Source: Leifsonia sp. ku-ls (GTDB lineage Bacteria > Actinomycetota > Actinomycetes > Actinomycetales > Microbacteriaceae). Taken from it: a DNA stretch of 64,000 nt. The stretch is from contig QKXI01000001.1 in the NCBI GenBank assembly GCA_003367665.1, forward strand, positions 186,001-250,000. Direction: 5' to 3'. Below are positions 58,762-64,000 of the stretch, piece by piece; within the stretch, counting starts at the first letter, position 1; the number at the start of each line of letters is the position of its first letter. The notes below the pieces were generated by a model, which saw only the letters and a list, made by a program, of their open reading frames with translations, was not told the origin of the DNA and made no database searches. The position numbers and the translations under genes are program-made.

Positions 58762-61700
58762 TCAGCCGGCCTGCTCCTGCGCCACACGCTGCCCGACGAC
58801 CGCCGAGACGCCGTCCTGCCGCATCGACACGCCGTAGAGGGCGTCGGCGATCTCCATCGTGCGCTTCTGGTGCGTGATGACGATCAGCTGGCTGTTCTCG
58901 CGCAGGTCCTCGAAGATCGTGAGCAGCCGGCCCAGGTTGGCGTCGTCCAGCGCGGCCTCCACCTCGTCCATGATGTAGAACGGGCTCGGCCGGGCCTTGA
59001 AGATCGCGATGAGCAGGGCGACCGCCGCGAGCGACCGCTCCCCACCGGAGAGCAGGGAGAGGCGCTCGATCTTCTTGCCCGCGGGCTTCACGGTGACCTC
59101 GATGCCGGTGGTGAGGAGGTCATCCGGGTTCGTCAGCCGGATGCTGCCCTGACCGCCCGGGAACAGGATCGGGAACACCCGCGTGAACGCCGCCTCCGTG
59201 TCGGCGAACGCGGCCTCGAAGATGGTCTGCATCTTCTCGTCGATGTCCTCGATGATCGTGAGCAGGTCTTTGCGGGTGTTGGTCAGGTCCGTCAGCTGCT
59301 CGGTGAGGAACTTGTGCCGCTGCTCCAGCGCGGCGAACTCCTCCAGGGCGAGCGGATTGACCCGGCCCAGCTGGGCGAGCTTGCGTTCGGCCGACGTGAG
59401 GCGCTTCTGCTGCTGCTCGCGCGAGAACGGGACGGTCTCGACCTCCTCGTCCTCGCCCGCGGGCTCCCCCTCGTCGCGGCGCCGGTCGACCGGGACCGGC
59501 ACCTCGGGGCCGTACTCGGCCACGAGCACCTCCTCCACCAGGCCCAGCTCGCTGCCGGCGCGCTCCAGCAGGCTCGACAGGTGCAGCTTCTTCTCGTAGA
59601 TCTGCAGCTCCAGCCCGTGCACCGACTCGGTGATCGCGTGCAACCGCTCCCGCACCGCGTTCTCCTCGCGGCGGAGCGTGGCGAGCTCCTCGTTCTGACT
59701 GGCGCGCTCCGCCTCGGCCGAGGCCAGCTCCAGTCGCGCCTGCGCGACCGACCGGTCGACGGAGGCGAGCACGGCCGGCAGGGCGGCGATGACGCTCTCC
59801 GCCGCGTCCAGCTGACGGCGTCGGATGACCGCACGCCTGGCCGCCTCTTCGGCCGCCGCGCGCTCGGCCTCCATCCGGCGCACCAAGGCCTCTCCCCGTG
59901 CCTGCTCGGCACGCACGCGCTCCTTGGCGGTCTCGACGGAGAGCCGCGCCTCGACCTCGGCCTCGCGGGCGGCGTCGAGCTCCGCCGAGAGGGCGTCGCG
60001 GGCGCTCACGTCGAGGATGGGGCGCGGTCGCGACCGCGCCCCCTCCAGTTCTGCCTTCGCCTTCTCCGCGGCCTGCTCGGCCTCGGTCACGCGCTCCGCG
60101 GCCTGTTCGAGCGCCCGGTTGAGCCGCTCGAACTCCGCCTCCGACGCCTCCACCTGCACCTTCAGGCGGTTGAGCTGCTCGGTCTGCGCCGCGAGCTTCG
60201 CGTCGAACTCGCGCAGGGTCGCCAGCGCGGTCTGCGACTGCTCCTTCGCGACCTGCAGGACCCCGCGCTGCTCGGCCAGGGCGAACGTGGCCCGGTCGAT
60301 GAGCGAGGTCACCTCGGCGAGCCGCTCCTGCGCCGCCTCGCGGTCGGCGATGAGCTCGATGCGGCTCTGCTTGGCGCCGGACCCGCCGCGCAGCACGTGC
60401 TCGCTGAGCACGTCGCCCGCGCGCGTGATGATCGTGACCGCGACCCCCAGGCCGCGGCCGCGGAAGGCGTCGAAGGCGCGGCGGGCGACCTCGAGGTCGT
60501 CCGCGATGGCGGTGAAGGCGAGGATGCCGCGCACGCCGTCCGGCGCCTCCACCACGCTGGCGGCGGGGACGACGCCGGCGACGCCGGTCAGGTCGACGGC
60601 GGCGGCGGGGGCGTTCGCGACCACGACCTCGACGCGGCCGAGGTCGTCGGCCGCGGCGTGCGCCACCGCGGCCGTCGCCGCGTCACGGTCGTCGGCCAGC
60701 ACCGCGTCGGCGAGCGTCCCGAGGGCCGCCGCGACGGCCGCTTCGAAGCCCGGGTGGACGCGCACGTGCTCGGCGACCAGGCCGCGCACCCCGGAGAGGC
60801 GGGCGGAGACCAGCGCGGCCGAGCCGTCCTTCTGGTCCAGGGCGAGCGACAGCGCGCTGGTGCGCGCGGCGAGGGCGTCCCGCTCGCGCTCGAAGGTGTG
60901 CAGCTCCTCGCGCAGCCGCTCGATCTCGGCCTCCGCCTCGAAGACGGTGGCCTGCGCGAGCTCGTACGCCTCGTCGAGGTCGCCCTCGCCCCCGTCCGCC
61001 GTCGCGGCCTCCGCCTCCCGGGCGGCGAACTCGGCGCGAGCGCGCTCGCGGCGCTCGGTCGCGGCGTCCAGCGCGTTCTGCTGCCGCAGCACCTCGCCGC
61101 GCACGGCCGCCAGCCGCTGCGCCGCGGCGTCGGCCTGGCCGTTCAGTTTCGAGATCTCCAGGTCGTGGCGGGAGACGAGCGCGCTCTGCGCGGCGATCTC
61201 CTCGTCCACCGCATCGAGCCGGGCGCGGGCGTTCCTCGTCGCCGCCTGCGCCGCCGTCCAGGCGGCCTCCGCCTCGACGACCACGCCGCGCAGGCGCTCG
61301 ACCTCGTCCCGGGCGTCCTGCACGTTCTGCGGGGTGACGCTCGGGCCCGCGTCGGGCGCGTCGGCCTGGCTGCCGAGCAGGGCGACGCGCTGGTTGGCGA
61401 GCGTGAACAGGCCGCGCAGCCGCTCCTGCACGGACTCCAGCGCGAACGCCGTGCTGCGGGCACTGTCCACCGCGTCGCCGACCTGCGCCTGCTCCAGCCG
61501 GGTGCGGCGCAGCTGCTTCTGCTCCAGCTGCTCCTGCAGCACGATCTGCTCGCTGTGCCGCTCCGCCTCGGTGCGGCTGTGGTCGTCGAGGGTGCGGCGG
61601 AGGGTGACCACCTCGTCCGCGAGCAGGCGGGCGCGCGCGTCGCGCACGATCGCCGCGATCGACTGCGCCTCGCGCGCGATCTCGGCCTGGTGGCCGAGCG

Positions 61701-62310
61701 GCTTCAGCTGGCGGCGCACCTCGCCCGCCAGATCGCTCAGCCGGGTCAGATTGGTCTGCATGGCCTCCAGCTTGCGGAGGGTCTTCTCCTTGCGGCGGCG
61801 GTGCTTCAGGATGCCGGCGGCCTCCTCGATGAACCCGCGGCGCTCCTCCGGGCTGGCGTGCAGCACGGCGTCGAGCTGGCCCTGACCGACGATGACGTGC
61901 ATCTCGCGGCCGAGGCCGGAGTCGCTCAGCAGCTCCTGCACGTCCAGCAGGCGGCAGGACTGGCCGTTGATGGCGTACTCGCTGCCGCCGTTGCGGAACA
62001 GCGTGCGCGAGATCGTCACCTCGGAGTACTCGATCGGCAGCGCGCCGTCGGAGTTGTCGATGGTGAGCTGCACCTCGGCCCGGCCGAGCGGACCGCGGGT
62101 CGCGGTGCCGGCGAAGATGACGTCCTCCATCTTGCCGCCGCGCAGCGTCTTGGCGCCCTGCTCGCCCATCACCCAGGCGAGCGCGTCCACCACGTTCGAC
62201 TTGCCGGACCCGTTGGGCCCGACGACGCAGGTGACGCCCGGCTCGAAGGCGAACGTCGTCGGCTGCGCGAACGACTTGAAGCCTTTGAGCGTCAGACTCT
62301 TCAAGTACAC
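58762..62310 (-). CDS. smc: Chromosome segregation protein SMC
   Basis: A 1182-residue condensin ATPase. N-terminal head with Walker A GPNGSGKSN at residues 31-39. A coiled-coil of about 330 residues precedes the hinge at about 510-650 (SGVRGLVAEHVRVHPGFEAAV, GGSGAKQSRIEL), then the return coiled-coil. The C-terminal head has LLSGGERSLAAVALL and Walker B FYIMDEVEAALDDANL. An acidic Glu-rich insert (DEGEPAGEDEEVE) lies in the second coil. Start MYLKSLTLKGFKSFAQ is typical. Confidence 0.97.
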   Translation of the reverse strand: MYLKSLTLKGFKSFAQPTTFAFEPGVTCVVGPNGSGKSNVVDALAWVMGEQGAKTLRGGKMEDVIFAGTATRGPLGRAEVQLTIDNSDGALPIEYSEVTISRTLFRNGGSEYAINGQSCRLLDVQELLSDSGLGREMHVIVGQGQLDAVLHASPEERRGFIEEAAGILKHRRRKEKTLRKLEAMQTNLTRLSDLAGEVRRQLKPLGHQAEIAREAQSIAAIVRDARARLLADEVVTLRRTLDDHSRTEAERHSEQIVLQEQLEQKQLRRTRLEQAQVGDAVDSARSTAFALESVQERLRGLFTLANQRVALLGSQADAPDAGPSVTPQNVQDARDEVERLRGVVVEAEAAWTAAQAATRNARARLDAVDEEIAAQSALVSRHDLEISKLNGQADAAAQRLAAVRGEVLRQQNALDAATERRERARAEFAAREAEAATADGGEGDLDEAYELAQATVFEAEAEIERLREELHTFERERDALAARTSALSLALDQKDGSAALVSARLSGVRGLVAEHVRVHPGFEAAVAAALGTLADAVLADDRDAATAAVAHAAADDLGRVEVVVANAPAAAVDLTGVAGVVPAASVVEAPDGVRGILAFTAIADDLEVARRAFDAFRGRGLGVAVTIITRAGDVLSEHVLRGGSGAKQSRIELIADREAAQERLAEVTSLIDRATFALAEQRGVLQVAKEQSQTALATLREFDAKLAAQTEQLNRLKVQVEASEAEFERLNRALEQAAERVTEAEQAAEKAKAELEGARSRPRPILDVSARDALSAELDAAREAEVEARLSVETAKERVRAEQARGEALVRRMEAERAAAEEAARRAVIRRRQLDAAESVIAALPAVLASVDRSVAQARLELASAEAERASQNEELATLRREENAVRERLHAITESVHGLELQIYEKKLHLSSLLERAGSELGLVEEVLVAEYGPEVPVPVDRRRDEGEPAGEDEEVETVPFSREQQQKRLTSAERKLAQLGRVNPLALEEFAALEQRHKFLTEQLTDLTNTRKDLLTIIEDIDEKMQTIFEAAFADTEAAFTRVFPILFPGGQGSIRLTNPDDLLTTGIEVTVKPAGKKIERLSLLSGGERSLAAVALLIAIFKARPSPFYIMDEVEAALDDANLGRLLTIFEDLRENSQLIVITHQKRTMEIADALYGVSMRQDGVSAVVGQRVAQEQAG

Positions 62311-62373
62311 GCAGGCGAATTTACCGGACGTTCACGGCGCCACCGCGCCGGAACGCCGGGCGCACCCTGCCGC

Positions 62374-62429
62374 GAGCACACGAAAAGTGCACGCTCTCCG
62401 GGCGGAAAGCGTGCACTCTTCGTGTACTC
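62374..62429 (-). terminator. Terminator after livF
   Basis: GAGCACACGAAAAGTGCACGCT and its near complement form arms of about 22 bp with two mismatches, 13 bp after the livF stop, before the smc start. It suggests that smc has its own promoter in 62311-62373. Confidence 0.8.
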
Positions 62430-62441
62430 GATGGCAGGACG

Positions 62442-63155
62442 TCACGCGACGCCGAGGTAGGCCTCCTTGATGGCGGGGTCGGCGAGCAGCTCGCGGCCGG
62501 TGCCGGCGCGGGTGATGACGCCCGTCTCCAACACGAACGCACGGTGTGCGCGGGCCAGCGCCTGGTTGGCGTTCTGCTCCACCAGCAGCACCGTCGTCCC
62601 CTGCTTGTTGATCTCGGTGATGATCGTGAAGATCTGCCGGATGAACTGCGGCGCGAGCCCCATCGACGGCTCGTCGAGCAGGAGCAGGCGCGGGTTCGAC
62701 ATCAGCGCCCGGCCGATCGCGAGCATCTGCTGCTCGCCGCCGGACATGGTGCCGCCGACCTGCGTCTTGCGTTCGGCGAGCCGCGGGAACAGGGCGAACA
62801 CCCGGTCGAAGTCCTCGCCCATCGTGGAGCGGTCCTTGCGGCCGAAGGCGCCCATGTCCAGGTTCTCCATCACCGTCATGCCGGGGAAGATGCCCCGGCC
62901 CTCCGGCGCCTGCGAGATCCCGCGGACCACGCGGATGTGCGCCTTCATCTTGGTGATGTCCTCGCCGTCGAACAGGATCGACCCCTTCGACGGGTTCAGG
63001 ATGCCCGAGATCGTCTTCATGGTCGTCGACTTGCCGGCGCCGTTCGCCCCGATCAGGCTCACGATCTCGCCCTCCTCCACGGAGAACGACATGTCGTGGA
63101 TGGCCTCGATGCGGCCGTAGGACACGCTGATGTTCTTCAGCTCAAGCAACGTCAT
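62442..63155 (-). CDS. livF: Branched-chain amino acid ABC transporter ATPase LivF
   Basis: A 237-residue ATPase subunit. Walker A GANGAGKSTTMK near residue 37, signature MSGGEQQMLAIGRAL near 138 and Walker B RLLLLDEPSMGLAP near 157. The HAAT-family pattern EGRGIFPGMTVMENL is present. It overlaps the end of livG by 14 bases; the two form the ATPase pair of a Liv-type importer. Membrane and binding subunits lie outside the window. Confidence 0.93.
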   Translation of the reverse strand: MTLLELKNISVSYGRIEAIHDMSFSVEEGEIVSLIGANGAGKSTTMKTISGILNPSKGSILFDGEDITKMKAHIRVVRGISQAPEGRGIFPGMTVMENLDMGAFGRKDRSTMGEDFDRVFALFPRLAERKTQVGGTMSGGEQQMLAIGRALMSNPRLLLLDEPSMGLAPQFIRQIFTIITEINKQGTTVLLVEQNANQALARAHRAFVLETGVITRAGTGRELLADPAIKEAYLGVA

Positions 63156-64000
63156 CTTCGGGCTCCCCGAGGTAGGCGGAGATCACGCGCGGGTCTTCGC
63201 GGATGACCTCCGGGGCGGCGTCGGCGATCTTGCGTCCGAACTCCAGGACGACGATGCGGTCCGTGACGCCCATGATCAGCTTCATGTCGTGTTCGATCAG
63301 CAGCACGGTGTACCCGTCGGCGCGGATGGTGCGGATGAGGTCCATCAGCTCCTCCTTCTCCGCCGGGTTGAAGCCGGCGGCCGGCTCATCGAGGCACAGC
63401 ACCTTCGGGTCGGTGGCGAGCGCCCGCGCGATCTCCAACCGCCGCTGGTAGCCGTACGGCAGCGACCGCGACAGCGCGCCGGCGTGGTCGGCGATGCCGA
63501 CGAACTCCAGCAGCGCCATCCCGCGCTCGATCGACGACTTCTCCTCCCTCGTGTGCCGCGGCAGGCGAAGCAGGGCGCCCGGCACCGAGGTGCGGTGGCG
63601 CGCGTCCAGTCCGACCACGACGTTCTCGAGCGCCGTCATCTCGCCGAACAGGCGGATGTTCTGGAACGTGCGCGACAGTCCCATCCGCGTGATCTGGTGC
63701 TGCTTGCGGCCCTTGATCGTCTGGCCTTCCAGCAGCACGTCGCCGCTGGTCGGCTTGTACACGCCGGTCATCGCGTTGAAGCACGTCGTCTTCCCCGCGC
63801 CGTTCGGTCCGATCAGGCCGAGGATCTCGCCGCGGCGGATGTCGAACGTCACGTCGTCGAGCGCCGTCAGACCGCCGAACTTCACGGTCAGGTTGCGCAC
63901 CTCCACGATGTTCTCCCCGACCTCGACCGCGATCTCGCGGTCCGGGGCGGCGGCCTCGGCGACCGACAGGTCGACGCCGGCGGCCTCCAGCTCGTCCTCG
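63142..64000 (-). CDS. livG: Branched-chain amino acid ABC transporter ATPase LivG (partial)
   Basis: The ATPase core starts at about 63906 with [12 protein letters not shown] and has Walker [17 protein letters not shown], the Liv insert [20 protein letters not shown], signature [15 protein letters not shown] and Walker [14 protein letters not shown]. The frame stays open upstream to the window edge, adding at least 31 residues ([18 protein letters not shown] and on). They are coding-like and acidic, so the gene probably begins beyond the window; alternatively it starts at GTG 63906 and the upstream frame is chance. Confidence 0.85.
   Translation of the reverse strand, partial: EDELEAAGVDLSVAEAAAPDREIAVEVGENIVEVRNLTVKFGGLTALDDVTFDIRRGEILGLIGPNGAGKTTCFNAMTGVYKPTSGDVLLEGQTIKGRKQHQITRMGLSRTFQNIRLFGEMTALENVVVGLDARHRTSVPGALLRLPRHTREEKSSIERGMALLEFVGIADHAGALSRSLPYGYQRRLEIARALATDPKVLCLDEPAAGFNPAEKEELMDLIRTIRADGYTVLLIEHDMKLIMGVTDRIVVLEFGRKIADAAPEVIREDPRVISAYLGEPEDDVA

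Noticed and set aside
1-64000. tRNA, rRNA and riboswitch genes
   Set aside because: I looked in the larger gaps and found no cloverleaf, rRNA or known riboswitch pattern; small or atypical ones cannot be excluded without a covariance search.

Overview
The window is high-GC chromosomal DNA from an actinobacterium, most likely a member of Microbacteriaceae (Leifsonia-like). The reasons are the GC-rich codon use, many GTG and TTG starts, DivIVA-type coiled-coil proteins, a GlgE/GlgB/GlgP/GlgX glucan set, and small actinobacterial families such as DUF2469 and a DUF2004-like protein. The species call is inference; no rRNA or tRNA gene was seen.

Layout. 1-3463: edge of a membrane protein, mnmA, an array of about 16 palindromic repeats with a 27-30 bp period, and a cysteine desulfurase, so the sulfur donor and the tRNA thiolase sit together. 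3513-13158: glucan metabolism (glgX, glgP, glgE, glgB) with a YbaK-type deacylase. 13269-23492: envelope and cell-shape genes, including a CXXC-less thioredoxin/TPR protein, a membrane protein with an internal lipobox, a 944-residue coiled-coil protein, an AI-2E family permease, a hydrolase, a lytic transglycosylase-like protein and a two-module DivIVA-like protein. 23505-27803: the conserved block cdsA-frr-pyrH-tsf-rpsB, then a sugar porter, an M23 peptidase, xerC and dprA. 43355-46303: the conserved block resumes with comM, yraN, DUF2469, rnhB and rplS. 46496-64000: map, trmD, an MFS/GntR pair, rimM-khpA-rpsP, a YbdK-type ligase, two SGNH lipoproteins, the SRP genes ffh and ftsY, a CHAD protein, smc and a livF/livG pair.

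The most striking object is an integrated element of about 8.86 kb (34508-43375). It has split comM exactly at its Walker B motif. It carries a large serine integrase next to attR, and the attP reconstructed from its two ends is a near-palindrome around a TCGTC core. It also encodes an HK97-type major capsid protein, two HNH nucleases, a zinc-ribbon protein, a DUF2188 protein, a membrane-anchored coiled-coil protein and several small helical proteins. I see no terminase, portal, protease, tail, lysis or replication gene. A perfect actinobacterial LexA (SOS) box lies in the divergent control region at 37989-38004. The content fits a very small, capsid-encoding, SOS-linked phage satellite, or a decayed relic of one, that would need a helper phage.

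Other notable points are an 18-residue tandem repeat in an oversized DprA, a Ser/Thr/Gly low-complexity linker in the M23 protein, three evenly spaced GGTATACC operators between the MFS and GntR genes, and a second two-copy site of the GTGAC-N5-GTCAC repeat family at 13213-13257.
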